Shown: positions 47,443 through 57,402, counted from the first letter of the stretch. The stretch: DNA of 64,000 bases from JAMXLO01 sp963812075 (GCA_963812075.1 CAWETN010000001.1:7383-71382), one strand, 5' to 3'. Notes: generated by a model from the sequence alone, not told the origin. Numbers and translations: made by a program.

Positions 47443-49584
47443 CTATTCCCGCCGTGCCGGCACGATCAGCGCATCGACGGCGGTGATCGTATCCCCCGTG
47501 CAGATCAGCGGATTGACATCCAGCTCCGCCACCACGTCGCGATGATCCGCGGCGAACGCGGCGATTCGGCAGATGACATCCGCCAGCCTGTTCCGGTCCA
47601 CCGCCGCCATGCCGCGGAATCCATCCAGCAACCGCGCGCCCTTCAGCTCCGCCAGCAGCGCCAGCGCCTCGGCGTGCGTTACCGGTGCCGGCGCCAGCGC
47701 GGTGTCCTGCATCAGCTCCACCAGGATGCCGCCCAGCCCCACCACCACCAGCGGCCCGAACAGCGGATCGACGCGCGCACCCACCACCATCTCGACGCCC
47801 TGCGGCATCATCCGCTGCACCAGCACGCCGGCGATCCGCGGCGGCGGATTCACCGCCTTGGCGCGCGCCATGATCGTCTGGTACGCCTCGCGCACCTCAT
47901 CCGCATTGCGCAGGTTCAGCCGCACCACGCCCGCCTCCGTCTTGTGCGGCAGGTCGGGCGATTCGACCTTCAGCACCACCGGATAGCCGAGTGACCCCGC
48001 GGCGTTCACCGCCTCGTCCACGCCCTGCGCCACATGCTCGCCGACCACCGGCACGCCGTACAGCGCCAGCACCTGCTTTGCCTCGCGCTCGGTCAGCGTG
48101 CGGCCGCCGGCCGCCTCGATCAGCGCGCGCGCCTGGCGGATGGTCTCCGCCGGCGTGGCCGCGATCGTCGGGACGGCGGCCGACCGCTTCGCGCCGCGCC
48201 AATGCCAGGCCGCCAGCGCCGCGAAGCAGGACGGCATCGAGCGGAACAGCGCGACATGTTCCGCCTCTTCCGCCTCCTTCACCCCGGGACCTTCCAGCCA
48301 CTCGCTCTGCCAGGCGATGCAGGCGATCTTTCCATGCTTCGCCGCCAGCGAATCATAGACCGGGATGCGCTTCGCCGACGGGCCGTAGCCATAGGTCTGC
48401 GGCACCACCAGCGCGCCATACGCCGGATCGCCCAGCAGCGCATCGGCGCAGGCGTTCAGCGATTCCGGATTGGCCAGGATCTGCGCCGTCACGTCGCACG
48501 GATTGCGCGCCGAGCCGAACTCGGGGATGTGCGCCAGCAGTACGTCGCGCACCGCATCGGCTGGCTGCGGCAGCGGCACGTCGAACTGTTCGGCGCGGTC
48601 GGCCGCCATGATCGCCGCGCCGCCCGACGCCGCCACCACCGCGACGCCGCGCGCCTTCGGCGGTCGCGCCTTGGCGAAGAACGCCGCGGTCTCGCACAGC
48701 GCCTCGTAGTCATCGACCAGGATCGCGCCGGCGCGGCGGAACACCGCGCGATACGCCGCCTGCGAGCCAGCGAGCGAACCGGTGTGCGACATCGCCGCCG
48801 CGGCCCCCTGCTCGCCGGTCGCCATCTTGAACACGATCAGCGGCTTGTCGCGCTGCCACGCACGTTCGGCGGCGATCAGCATGCGCTCGGGTTCAGCCAT
48901 GCCCTCGAACACGCAGGCGATCGCCGCACAGGACGGATCGTCGGCGAGGTAGGAGATGTAGTCCGCCATGTCGACGTCGCACGAATTGCCCGAGGTCAGC
49001 ACGTGGCTGAACGACACGCCGCGCACCACCGCCTGCGCCAGCGCCATCCCGAGCGCGCCGGATTGGCTTACCATGCCGATCGACTGCCTGCGCGGTGCCG
49101 GAATCGGCGTGATGTCCATGAACGTCACGCGCATGTCGAGCGGTGCGTTCACCACGCCGATGCAGTTCGGCCCGACGATGCGCATGCCGCTGTCGCGCGC
49201 GATCGCCGCCAGCCGCTGCTGCTGTGCGATACGATCCGCCTTGCCGGTCTCGGCGTAGCCCGAGGCGAACACGATCGTGCCGCCCACGCCGGCGGCGGCG
49301 CATTCCTCGACGATCTCCTCCACCGCCTCGCGCGGCGCGGTGACCACGGCGCAGTCCGGCACCTCGGGCAGCGCGGCGACGTTCGGATAGCAGCGCTGCT
49401 CGCCGATGCGCTCGTAGCGCGCGTTCACCGGATACACCCGGCCGCCGTAGTGCTGCAGGTTCACCACCACGCGCTCGCCGAACGAGCCCGCCCGCGTCGA
49501 CGCCCCGATCACCGCGACCGATGCCGGATGCAGCAGGCGCGTGAGGTCGGTGTGTCGGTAGACGGTCGTTCGTTTCGCGTGCAT
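47443..49584 (-). CDS. ADP-forming acyl-CoA synthetase (acetate-CoA ligase family)
   Basis: A 713-residue fused enzyme. It has an N-terminal CoA-binding Rossmann domain (VAVIGASTRAGSFGERVV), a ligase-CoA domain (GMVSQSGALGMALAQ, then the phospho-His loop AMSHTGSLAGS), and a C-terminal ATP-grasp domain (YPVVLKVESPDLPHKTEAGVVRLNL and VELDVNPL-like AELDVNPLICTGD). Such enzymes make acyl-CoA or ATP reversibly without pyrophosphate. Organic acid specificity is unknown. It is divergent from an SDR and kynU, so a role in aromatic or amino-acid catabolism is possible. Confidence 0.93.
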   Translation of the reverse strand: MHAKRTTVYRHTDLTRLLHPASVAVIGASTRAGSFGERVVVNLQHYGGRVYPVNARYERIGEQRCYPNVAALPEVPDCAVVTAPREAVEEIVEECAAAGVGGTIVFASGYAETGKADRIAQQQRLAAIARDSGMRIVGPNCIGVVNAPLDMRVTFMDITPIPAPRRQSIGMVSQSGALGMALAQAVVRGVSFSHVLTSGNSCDVDMADYISYLADDPSCAAIACVFEGMAEPERMLIAAERAWQRDKPLIVFKMATGEQGAAAAMSHTGSLAGSQAAYRAVFRRAGAILVDDYEALCETAAFFAKARPPKARGVAVVAASGGAAIMAADRAEQFDVPLPQPADAVRDVLLAHIPEFGSARNPCDVTAQILANPESLNACADALLGDPAYGALVVPQTYGYGPSAKRIPVYDSLAAKHGKIACIAWQSEWLEGPGVKEAEEAEHVALFRSMPSCFAALAAWHWRGAKRSAAVPTIAATPAETIRQARALIEAAGGRTLTEREAKQVLALYGVPVVGEHVAQGVDEAVNAAGSLGYPVVLKVESPDLPHKTEAGVVRLNLRNADEVREAYQTIMARAKAVNPPPRIAGVLVQRMMPQGVEMVVGARVDPLFGPLVVVGLGGILVELMQDTALAPAPVTHAEALALLAELKGARLLDGFRGMAAVDRNRLADVICRIAAFAADHRDVVAELDVNPLICTGDTITAVDALIVPARRE

Positions 49585-49653
49585 CTCGGGCTCGATTGAC
49601 GTTTCCGGGGAGCGAGCATACTGAGCGGTAGCTTCCGCGCAAAGGACACCGGC

Positions 49654-50439
49654 ATGTCTTCGCTGTTCGATCTGACCGGCAAGGTCGTCGTCGTCACCGG
49701 GTCCAGCAAAGGCATCGGCCGTGCGATCGTCGAACGCATGGCGGAGCACGGTGCGAAGGTAGTGGTGTCCAGCCGCAAGGCCGATGTGTGCGAGCAGGTC
49801 GCCGCCGGCATCCGCGCCAAGGGCGGCGAGGCCGCGGTGATCCCGTGCCATGTCGCGCGCAAGGAGGAGCTGCAGAAGCTGGTCGATCAGACCACGGCGC
49901 TGTGGGGCGGCATCGACGTCATGGTGTGCAACGCCGCGGTCAATCCGTATCTCGGACCGGCGGCGGGCGCATCGGACGAGGTGTACGAGCGCATCATGGG
50001 CGCCAATGTGCGCAGCAACTTCTGGCTGGCGAACATGGTGTGTCCGCAGATGGCGGAGCGCGGCGGCGGGTCGTTCATCGTGATCTCGTCGATCGGTGGC
50101 CTGCGCGGGTCGGCGACGCTCGGGCTGTACGGGATTTCCAAGGCGGCCGACATGCAGCTCACGCGCAACATCGCGGTGGAGTGGGGACCGAAGAACGTGC
50201 GTGCCAACTGCATCGCGCCTGGCCTGGTGCGCACCGACTTCGCGCGTGCGCTGTGGGAGGATCCGGTGCGCTATCGCAAGACGACGCGCGACAATCCGCT
50301 GCAGCGCATCGGCGAGCCGGACGAGATCGCCGGTGCTGCGGTGTTCCTGGCCTCGCCCGCCGGCAGCTTCGTGACCGGTCACACGCTGGTGGTGGACGGC
50401 GGCACGATGGCCGGTGTCGTGCTGCAAAAGGATGACTGA
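49654..50439 (+). CDS. SDR family oxidoreductase, classical
   Basis: A 261-residue short-chain dehydrogenase. It has the cofactor loop VTGSSKGIGRAI, NAAV in place of NNAG, the catalytic Ser in VISSIGG, and Tyr/Lys in YGISK. The C-terminal GHTLVVDGG follows the FabG-like pattern. It overlaps the kynU start by 8 bp, so the two are cotranscribed. Confidence 0.93.
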   Translation: MSSLFDLTGKVVVVTGSSKGIGRAIVERMAEHGAKVVVSSRKADVCEQVAAGIRAKGGEAAVIPCHVARKEELQKLVDQTTALWGGIDVMVCNAAVNPYLGPAAGASDEVYERIMGANVRSNFWLANMVCPQMAERGGGSFIVISSIGGLRGSATLGLYGISKAADMQLTRNIAVEWGPKNVRANCIAPGLVRTDFARALWEDPVRYRKTTRDNPLQRIGEPDEIAGAAVFLASPAGSFVTGHTLVVDGGTMAGVVLQKDD

Positions 50440-51659
50440 GCCGACGCGCGACGACGCGGCGGCACTGGATCGCGTCGATGAGCTCGCGGCGTTTCGCGAA
50501 TTGTTCGTGCTGCCGGATGAGGTGATCTACCTCGACGGCAATTCGCTCGGGCCGGTGCCGAAGGCGGCGAAGCCGCGCGTGCTCGAGGTGCTGGAGCGCG
50601 AGTGGGGGCAGTCGCTGATCCGCAGCTGGACCGAGCACGGCTGGATCGATCTGCAGCATCGCGTCGGCGCGAAGATCGGCCGGCTGATCGGCGCCGCGCC
50701 GGACACCACGGTGGTCGCGGATTCTACGTCGGTGAACCTGTTCAAGCTGCTGGCCGCGGCGCTGGACCAGCGGCCGGGTCGGATGGTGATCCTGACCGAA
50801 GCGGGCAACTTCCCGACCGATCTCTACATCGCCCAGGGGCTGACCGCGCTGCTGCAACGTGGCCACGAACTGCGTCCGGTGCGCGATGTGCGTGCGGCGC
50901 TGGACGAGAGCGTGGCCGTGCTGATGCTGACGCATGTGAACTACCGCAGCGGCGCGATGCACGACATGGCGGCATTGACGCGTGCGGCGCACGACGTGGG
51001 CGCGCTGGTGCTGTGGGACCTGTCGCACTCCGTCGGTGCGGTTCCGCTGGAGTTGGCAGCGCACGGCGTCGATCTCGCGGTGGGCTGTGGTTACAAATAT
51101 CTGAACGGCGGCCCTGGCGCGCCGGCGTTCCTGCACGTCGCCGAACAACTGCAATCCGATCTGCGACTGCCATTGACCGGCTGGCTCGGCCATGCCGCGC
51201 CGTTTGCCTTCGAAGGTTCCTATCGGCCGGCTGACGGCATCGCGCGCACGGTGGTCGGAACCCCGCCGATCCTATCGCTGGCTGCGCTCGAGGTGGGCGT
51301 GGACATCGCATTGCAGGCGCCGATGGCGACGCTGCGCGCGAAGTCGCTGCGGCTGGCCGATCTGTTCATCGAACTGACGCAGCGGGAAAGCGGAGTTCAC
51401 CCTGCTGACGCCGTGCGACGGCGCGCTTCGCGGCAGCCAGGTCGCATTCACCCATCCTCAGGGCTACGCGATCATGCAGGCGCTGATCGAGCGCGGTGTC
51501 ATCGGCGACTTCCGTGCTCCCGACGTGCTGCGCTTCGGCCTGGCGCCGCTCTATGTGCGGTTCGTCGATGTGTGGGACGCGGTGGCGGTGCTGCGCGACG
51601 TGATGCGCGCCGGTGCGTGGCGGGAGGCGCGGTTCCAGCAGCAGCGGAGCGTGACTTAG
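50432..51659 (+). CDS. kynU: Kynureninase (one frameshift)
   Basis: PLP enzyme cleaving kynurenine to anthranilate and alanine in tryptophan breakdown. It contains YLDGNSLGPVPKAA, DSTSVNLFKLLAAAL, VNYRSGAMHDM, LWDLSHSVGAVP, and the PLP lysine in GCGYKYLNGGPGAPAFL. A break near 51391 (AGCGGAG, one base extra) separates LTQRES from EFTLLTPCDGALRGSQVAFTHPQGYAIMQALIERG. After repair it is about 408 residues, the usual length. No other kyn genes are adjacent. Confidence 0.93.
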
Positions 51660-51663
51660 GCGC

Positions 51664-51688
51664 CCCTCCCCCGCTCCGCGGGAGAGGG
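51664..51688. terminator. Hairpin between convergent kynU and dehydrogenase genes
   Basis: An 11-bp stem with one mismatch (51664-51674 and 51678-51688) and a 3-base loop, placed 4 bases after the kynU stop. It is followed by ACATTTT, a weak T-run. Probably a shared terminator. Confidence 0.6.
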
Positions 51689-51700
51689 ACATTTTGCGGC

Positions 51701-52642
51701 TCAGCCGTTTTTCGCCTTGTTCTCGAGCGCCTCGGCCAGACGCTGCGGATCGACCTCGATCTTCACGCCCGCGCGCTCCAGCTGGCACAGCATGATCGCG
51801 CGCGAGTCCCGATCGGACCAGCCGCGGTTCAGCCCTTCTGCGAGGTCCGCCAACGCGAGATTGGCCAGCCGCATCGGCACGTTCAGTTCGCGTCCCAATG
51901 CGGTGGCCAGCGACACATCCTTGTGCGCCAGCCGCAGCGCGAAGGCCGGCGGCTCGTACTTGTTCGGCAGGAACTGGTCGGTCAGCGAGTCGAACGCGCC
52001 CCGCCGGCCGATCGCGCCCTGGCGCACCGCCTCCCAGATCGCCAGCGGCTCGATGCCTGCCTTGACGCCCATGCTGAACACTTCCGCCGCCGCGGCGGTG
52101 GCGATGTAGCCGAAGCAGTTGTGCACGAGCTTGGCGACCGATCCGGCGCCGATCGGACCGATGTACTTCGCCGCGTCGCCGATCATGTCGAGCACCGGCT
52201 TCCACTGCTCGAACACGTCCTCGTCGCCGCCGCACCAGATCGCCAGCTTGCCGCTCGCAGCACCGCGCGGGCCGCCGCTGACCGGCGCATCGAACAGCTG
52301 CGCGCCTTTCGCGGCGAACGCCTCGTGCGCCTTGCGCACCACGGTGGGTGAATTCGTGGTCAGGTCGAAATACGCCGTGCCCTTGCGGATGCCGGCAAGC
52401 AATCCGGCCGACACCGCCTCGAACTCGGGCGGGCCGGGCAGCGAGGTGAAGATCACCTCGCTCTGTTCCGCCACCGCCTGCGGCGTATCCGCCCAGATCG
52501 CGCCGTCGCGCAGGTGGCGCGATGCGGCCTCGCGGCGGATGTCGTGCACCACCAGCGTGTCGCCGCGGGCCTTCAGTCCCTTCTGCAAGTTCGCGGCCAT
52601 GCTGGCGCCCATGGTGCCGAGGCCGATGAATCCCGCCTGCAT
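51701..52642 (-). CDS. 3-hydroxyisobutyrate dehydrogenase family NAD(P)-dependent oxidoreductase
   Basis: A 313-residue beta-hydroxyacid dehydrogenase. It has the Rossmann motif MQAGFIGLGTMGASMAANL, the substrate motif LFDAPVSGGPRGAASGKL, and the catalytic lysine in GSVAKLVHNCFGY. Family members act on 3-hydroxyisobutyrate, tartronate semialdehyde or glyoxylate derivatives, so the exact substrate is open. It is 13 bases downstream of a carboxymuconolactone decarboxylase-like gene. Confidence 0.92.
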   Translation of the reverse strand: MQAGFIGLGTMGASMAANLQKGLKARGDTLVVHDIRREAASRHLRDGAIWADTPQAVAEQSEVIFTSLPGPPEFEAVSAGLLAGIRKGTAYFDLTTNSPTVVRKAHEAFAAKGAQLFDAPVSGGPRGAASGKLAIWCGGDEDVFEQWKPVLDMIGDAAKYIGPIGAGSVAKLVHNCFGYIATAAAAEVFSMGVKAGIEPLAIWEAVRQGAIGRRGAFDSLTDQFLPNKYEPPAFALRLAHKDVSLATALGRELNVPMRLANLALADLAEGLNRGWSDRDSRAIMLCQLERAGVKIEVDPQRLAEALENKAKNG

Positions 52643-52655
52643 GGCGCGCTCCTCG

Positions 52656-52982
52656 TTACGGGTTGGCCTCGAACACCTCGCGCGCGATGTTCGCCGCCGA
52701 CATCGCCGCCGGCCAGCCGGCATAGAACGCCAGATGCGTGATCACCTCGGACAGCTCCTCCTTGGTCACGCCGTTGGCCAGCGCGCGCTGCAGATGCCCG
52801 CGCAGCTGTTCCGGCCGATAGGTGGCGATCAGCGTCGCGCAGACGATCAGGCTGCGGTCGCGCTTCGACAGCTGCGGGCGTTCCCACACATCGCCGAACA
52901 GCACCTTCTCGGACAGGTCGATCAGCTTGGGAACCGTGCCCCGGACGCGATCGCGCGATTCAGTCGAGGGTGCCTGTGCCAT
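52656..52982 (-). CDS. Carboxymuconolactone decarboxylase family protein
   Basis: A 108-residue all-helical protein matching the CMD domain (VPKLIDLSEKVLFGDVWERPQLSKRDRSLIVCATLIA, LRGHLQRALANGVTKEELSEVITHLAFYAGWP). The CxxC of peroxidase-type AhpD members is absent, so it is closer to the decarboxylase-like branch. It is cotranscribed with the dehydrogenase, which suggests a shared catabolic role. Confidence 0.9.
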   Translation of the reverse strand: MAQAPSTESRDRVRGTVPKLIDLSEKVLFGDVWERPQLSKRDRSLIVCATLIATYRPEQLRGHLQRALANGVTKEELSEVITHLAFYAGWPAAMSAANIAREVFEANP

Positions 52983-53118
52983 GGTTTCCTCCTTCGGATT
53001 GGTCTCGCCGCCATTGCACACCATGCGCCGATGCGAGTCCAACCGAGGCGCACGACGAGACGGCCAAGCGAGCGGCAGATCGTTGCCGGGCCGCATGTCC
53101 GCGCAGCCAGCAGGCGCG

Positions 53119-53955
53119 CTAATTGCCGGAAGACGCGGACGCCTTGCGGTGCGCGTCCTCGGCGAACTTCGAATGCCTGATTTGGTATTTCGTCTCGAGG
53201 TCCAGGATCGTGCCGTCCTTCGCCCATTTGGTGACCCTGGCGGACAGGTAGCCGGCCCATTCCGGCTGGTCCTTGCGCACCGCAACCCCCCAGGGCTGCA
53301 CCTCCTGGGATGCGAGCGGCATGTCGTAGCTGATCCACGCCGGCTCCTGCATGAGTCCCTCGATCGCGGTGTCGTCGAACAGCAGGCCGACACAGCTTCC
53401 CTGCTGCAGCGCCTTCAGCGCTTCGGCCGTGCCGGCGAAGGGAATGACCTGAAGCTCGAAGTTCGTCGCCGCCTCATAATTGTAGTAGGCGCCCTCGATG
53501 CCGCAGACCGGCTTGCCTTTCAGCTCCGCCCAGGACTTCAGGTTCATCGACCGCGGCAGCATGACGTTGTAGCCGGCGGCGTAATAGTTCGGCTTCACAA
53601 TCTCGACCGCCCACCGGCGATCCATCGTCCCGTTCATCGTGGCGATGATCAGGTCGATCTTGCCCTCCTCCAGCAGCTGGATGCGGTTCGAGGCAGCCAC
53701 CGGCACCAGCTCCAGCTTCACGCCCAGGCTCTGCGCCACGTCGGCGGCCAGCGCGGGTTCGATCCCGACGATCTCGCCGGACGGCGAGCGGAATCCGAAC
53801 GGCCGATAGTCCGCCTTCACGCCGACGACCAGCGTGCCGCGCTGCCTGATCGTTGCGAGATCGTCGGCGTTCGCCCGCTGCCCCTCAAGGGCAGACAGGC
53901 CGGCGGCGATAAGCATCGCTGCCAGCAGGCGCGGGAAGGAAGTGCCGACCTTCAT
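53119..53955 (-). CDS. Periplasmic amino-acid-type solute-binding protein (family 3)
   Basis: A 278-residue protein with a Sec signal ending near RANA, then the family 3 binding fold: GTLVVGVKADYRPFGFRSPSGEIVGIEPALAADVAQSLGV and KIDLIIATMNGTMDRRWAVEIVKPNYYAAGYNVM. Two cysteines (PVCGI, GSCVG) may form a disulfide. No permease or ATPase gene is adjacent, so it is an orphan receptor or works with a distant transporter. It lies 18 bases downstream of a peptide-type binding protein. Confidence 0.88.
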   Translation of the reverse strand: MKVGTSFPRLLAAMLIAAGLSALEGQRANADDLATIRQRGTLVVGVKADYRPFGFRSPSGEIVGIEPALAADVAQSLGVKLELVPVAASNRIQLLEEGKIDLIIATMNGTMDRRWAVEIVKPNYYAAGYNVMLPRSMNLKSWAELKGKPVCGIEGAYYNYEAATNFELQVIPFAGTAEALKALQQGSCVGLLFDDTAIEGLMQEPAWISYDMPLASQEVQPWGVAVRKDQPEWAGYLSARVTKWAKDGTILDLETKYQIRHSKFAEDAHRKASASSGN

Positions 53956-53973
53956 GCTGTACTCCTGGCGAGG

Positions 53974-55536
53974 CTACGCCCGGCGCACGCCCCAGAACAG
54001 CGGGAACATGGCCTTCACGATGTCCTTGATGTCGGAGCGGAACGCGGTCGGCTGAAAGATCTGGCCAAGCGGGAGGTAGGGCAGGGTCTCCAGGCCCTGC
54101 AGCTGGATCTGTTCGGCCAGCGCCTTCTGCGACGCCAGGTCCGGGGCGTCGAACCAGGCATCGCGCAGCGATTCCAGCTTGTCGTCCGTCGGCCAGCCGA
54201 ACCAGGCCTTCTGGCCGCTGCCGCGCAGCGCGAAGTTGCCGCCGGGATTGGACACGGTGAGGCCGTCCAGGGCGGTGATGAAGGCGCTCCAGCCGCCCTT
54301 GTCGCTCGGGTTCTTACTGGTCCGCCGCGTGACCACCGAACCCCAGTCCATCGCCTGGAAGTCCACGGTCAGGCCAAGCTTCTGGAACAGGTCGCGCGCC
54401 ACGAACGACACCTGGCTGTAGACCGGCCGATCGCTCGGCGACAGCAGCACGACCGGTTCGCCGCGATAGCCCGCCTCGGCCACCAGCCGCTTCGCCAGGG
54501 CAAGATCGCGCGGCCGGGTCAGCACCTCGAGGCCGACGTGCGACGCCATCGGCTGGCCGTCGGCGAAATAGCCGCCCGGCACGCGGCCGAGATCGGTCTG
54601 CTCGCCGATCACCGCCGTGACGAACGCCTTCTGGTCGAGCGCCGGCAGCACCGCGCGCCGCAGCTTCGGGTTGTCGAACGGCGCGGTCAGGTGATTGAGC
54701 GCGATGATCGGCTGCCAGCCGAACGGATCGTTCACCGCGACCACCACGTCGGGCGCGGTCCGCAGCATCGGGCAGAGGTCGATCAGCGGCTGTTCGACCC
54801 AATCCACCTCGCCCGTCCGCAAGGCGGCGGCAGCGGTTCCCGAGTCCGGCTGCACCAGCCATTCGACCCGCTCGAAATGCGCCACCTTGCCGCCCGCGTA
54901 GAAGCTGGGCGGCTCCTGGCGCGGCACGTAGCCGTCGAACCGCGCATAGCCCGCGTGGGCGCCGGACACCCACTCGCCGGGCAGGAAGCGGAACGGCCCC
55001 GACCCTATCGTCTCCTTGACCTGCTCGGAGGCCGGCGTCATCGCCATGCGCTCCGGCATCATGAAGCAGCTGCGCGCGCCCAGTCCGTAGAGCATCTGGC
55101 GGAACGGCCGCTTCAGCCGGATCTGCAGACGCTTGTCGTCGAGAACAACGATCTCGTTCGCCACCCGCGTCAACTGCTGGCCGAACGAATCGCGCGAGGC
55201 CCAGCGCTTCAGCGACATCACGCAGTCCTTCGCCAGGACCTTTTCGCCGTCGTGGAAGGCGAGCCCGTCGCGCAGCGTGAATGTCCAGGTGAGTTCGTCG
55301 GCCGAGACCTCGTGCCCGGCACACATCTGCGGCTGCAGCTCGTTGCGGGCGTCGATCCCGTACAGCGTGTCGTAGACCAGAAAACCATGCGCCTGGGCCA
55401 CCAGCGCGGTGGTCCATATCGGGTCGAGCGACGAGAGATTGGCGTTCGGGATGAACCGCAGCGGCCGCGTGTCGGCGCGTGCCAGTGCGGGGGTCATAAG
55501 CAGGGGTATCGCCTGCAACAGCTCGCGACGGCGCAT
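53974..55536 (-). CDS. ABC transporter substrate-binding protein, family 5 (peptide/opine type)
   Basis: A 520-residue periplasmic protein with an N-terminal MRRRELLQAIPLLMTPALARAD signal resembling a Tat leader. The SBP_bac_5 features are NLSSLDPIWTTALVA, TWTFTLRDGLAFHDGEKVLAKDCVMSLKRW, and GSGPFRFLPGEW. Members bind oligopeptides, opines, nickel or glutathione. Again no permease is adjacent. With the family 3 protein it forms a pair of binding proteins, an unusual combination. Confidence 0.92.
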   Translation of the reverse strand: MRRRELLQAIPLLMTPALARADTRPLRFIPNANLSSLDPIWTTALVAQAHGFLVYDTLYGIDARNELQPQMCAGHEVSADELTWTFTLRDGLAFHDGEKVLAKDCVMSLKRWASRDSFGQQLTRVANEIVVLDDKRLQIRLKRPFRQMLYGLGARSCFMMPERMAMTPASEQVKETIGSGPFRFLPGEWVSGAHAGYARFDGYVPRQEPPSFYAGGKVAHFERVEWLVQPDSGTAAAALRTGEVDWVEQPLIDLCPMLRTAPDVVVAVNDPFGWQPIIALNHLTAPFDNPKLRRAVLPALDQKAFVTAVIGEQTDLGRVPGGYFADGQPMASHVGLEVLTRPRDLALAKRLVAEAGYRGEPVVLLSPSDRPVYSQVSFVARDLFQKLGLTVDFQAMDWGSVVTRRTSKNPSDKGGWSAFITALDGLTVSNPGGNFALRGSGQKAWFGWPTDDKLESLRDAWFDAPDLASQKALAEQIQLQGLETLPYLPLGQIFQPTAFRSDIKDIVKAMFPLFWGVRRA

Positions 55537-55629
55537 GGTGCCTCCCAGGGCTTTTATTTTTTGAACTCGGACGTCGGTCTCGCGGAAAGTATCTTGAAGC
55601 GCCGCGGGCGCCAAGCGGACCAGGCCGGT

Positions 55630-56715
55630 TCAGGCACGGCCCGTGGTGCGTGCAGCCTCGCGCATGTCGGGCCCGGCCGCGCGATCCTGCGGCGCAGGCG
55701 CCGCGTCGGCCGCCGCGCGCGTCAGCGGGCCAAGCTGCGCCAGCGGGTACTCGCGCGAGGTGATGACGAACGTCACGCCGGCGGCGGCGATCGGCAGCAC
55801 CTGGTACCACCGGTGCAGCGCCTCGCGCGCCGAGATCCGCTCGAACCGCTCGAGCCCCGCCGTCCACCGCGCCCGCGTCGCCGCGGAATCCTTGGCACCA
55901 CCCGGCGGCTGCGCCGCCTCGACCACGGCATCGGCGCGCGCCGCGGAGAAGTTGCTCCACGTCGCGCGCGGCCCGGCGTCGGCGCGCAGCGGCGCCAGCC
56001 AGGCCGGCTGCTCCGCCGCCGGGGGCTCCGCCAGCGCCGGCGGATCGGCGGCGATCGCGCGCGCCGCGGCGAACAGCAGCTGGGTCAGCAGCCGCGCGTG
56101 CCGCGCCAGCTCGTCCGCATCGCCAGCCGGTGCCGGCAGCGGCTCCACCCAGAACACCGGCCCGCTCAGCATCTGCTCCAGCAGCGGCAGCAGCACGCCG
56201 CGCGCATGGTCCAGGCTGAGCGCCGGCACCGCCGCGCGGATCGGCTCCACGAACGTGTCGAGCAGCAGCCGGTAGCGCCCGAGCACCGCGCTCTGCCACT
56301 GCGGCGGCAGCAAGGCCAGGTTGAACAGCATCGCCCGGTGCGCGTCGCGTCCGCGCAGCACGGTCTCGTGGAACGCCAGCACCAGCGCGTTGAGCCTTGC
56401 GGCGGGCGCTGCCGCCTCGGTCGCGTCATAGGCGGCACACACAAGCTCGGTGAGCCGCAGCACGTGATCGACCAGGATGTCGCCCAGCAGGTCCTCGCGA
56501 TTGCGGTAGTAGTAGCTGACGCCGCGATTGGGCAGTTGTGCGACCATGCCGACCGAGGCCAGCCCCACCGCCGCGACGCCGCGCTCGGCGAACAGCCGTG
56601 CGGCGACCTGCCGGATCGCCTGCTTCTTCACCAGCGCCGCCGACGTCGGGTTGGGGCCGTAGGCGTTGCCGCGCTGGTACTTCTTCGGCGGGTCGAGGCG
56701 GGGCAGGGGTGGCAT
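55630..56715 (-). CDS. TetR family transcriptional regulator
   Basis: A 361-residue regulator. The N-terminal helix-turn-helix is clear (IRQVAARLFAERGVAAVGLASVGMVAQLPNRGVSYYYRNREDLLGDI). The rest is Ala/Pro-rich helix with a long C-terminal extension compared with typical TetR proteins (about 200 residues). The ATG at 56715 follows an unconserved stretch, and an upstream in-frame ATG is possible. It is placed just upstream of the two binding proteins on the same strand, so it may control them. Confidence 0.85.
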   Translation of the reverse strand: MPPLPRLDPPKKYQRGNAYGPNPTSAALVKKQAIRQVAARLFAERGVAAVGLASVGMVAQLPNRGVSYYYRNREDLLGDILVDHVLRLTELVCAAYDATEAAAPAARLNALVLAFHETVLRGRDAHRAMLFNLALLPPQWQSAVLGRYRLLLDTFVEPIRAAVPALSLDHARGVLLPLLEQMLSGPVFWVEPLPAPAGDADELARHARLLTQLLFAAARAIAADPPALAEPPAAEQPAWLAPLRADAGPRATWSNFSAARADAVVEAAQPPGGAKDSAATRARWTAGLERFERISAREALHRWYQVLPIAAAGVTFVITSREYPLAQLGPLTRAAADAAPAPQDRAAGPDMREAARTTGRA

Positions 56716-56871
56716 GGGCGGGTTCGTCTGTCTGTTTGTCCTGCTAACTAGCATCTGTTAGAATGCGAGGCAAGCAGTGTCGCGGCAGGGCGTCGCGACC
56801 GGGTTGCTCGACGTGCTTGACCGCGTCCGCATGGGGCGGATGCTGCCCGCAGCAACGCCTGGTCGCCGGCC

Positions 56872-57402
56872 ATGAAACACCGCAGCACCCGGACGAGGAT
56901 CTCCTGCCAGGACCTGGCGCAGGACCGCGCGTTCTGGCGCGACCTGCTGGCGCAGCGCGCCGGCGCCGGCGGCCTGCCGGCGCATAGCGCCGGAGGCTAC
57001 CGCAACCGCCGGTTCGCGATCATCCGCGACGCCGCGTGGATCACCTTGTACCGCGCGAAGCTGCCGTTTCCGCAGGTGGGCGTGTTCCTCCGCTGCACCG
57101 GCCTCGCCGGCGAGGCCTTCTTCGCGCTGGCCGATCACGCGCGTGCGCAGATCGAGCCGCGGCTGCGGGCCGAGCTTGGTCCGGATGCGACGCTGGAATG
57201 GGGCGCCTCCTTCCATCCGGGGATGACCGACGTCGCCGCCATCCTGCCAGCCCCGCTGCCGTGGGATGACGATGCGGCGGGACAGCAGATCGCGTGGCTG
57301 CTGCCGGTCGGTGCGGTGTGGTGGGATTGCTTCACGTCGCTGGCGGGCGGCCCGGAGGCGGTCGATGCCTCAGCCGTGGGGGGAGGAAGTGGTGCTCCTT
57401 GA
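56872..57402 (+). CDS. Hypothetical protein, DUF4268-like at best
   Basis: A 176-residue protein I do not recognise. It is soluble, with Trp- and aromatic-rich segments (FWRDLLAQR, YRNRRFAIIRDAAWITLYRA, WLLPVGAVWWDCF) and no signal peptide. The middle and end weakly recall DUF4268, but I would not rely on this. It is divergent from the TetR gene across 156 bases, so it is the most likely target of that regulator apart from the binding proteins. Confidence 0.6.
   Translation: MKHRSTRTRISCQDLAQDRAFWRDLLAQRAGAGGLPAHSAGGYRNRRFAIIRDAAWITLYRAKLPFPQVGVFLRCTGLAGEAFFALADHARAQIEPRLRAELGPDATLEWGASFHPGMTDVAAILPAPLPWDDDAAGQQIAWLLPVGAVWWDCFTSLAGGPEAVDASAVGGGSGAP

Noticed and set aside
52822..56751. Very long open plus-strand frame of 1309 codons opposite four genes.
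   Set aside because: It is antisense to the CMD gene, both binding proteins and TetR, which have clear family motifs. Its composition (His/Arg/Gln/Ala) is typical of GC-rich antisense shadows.
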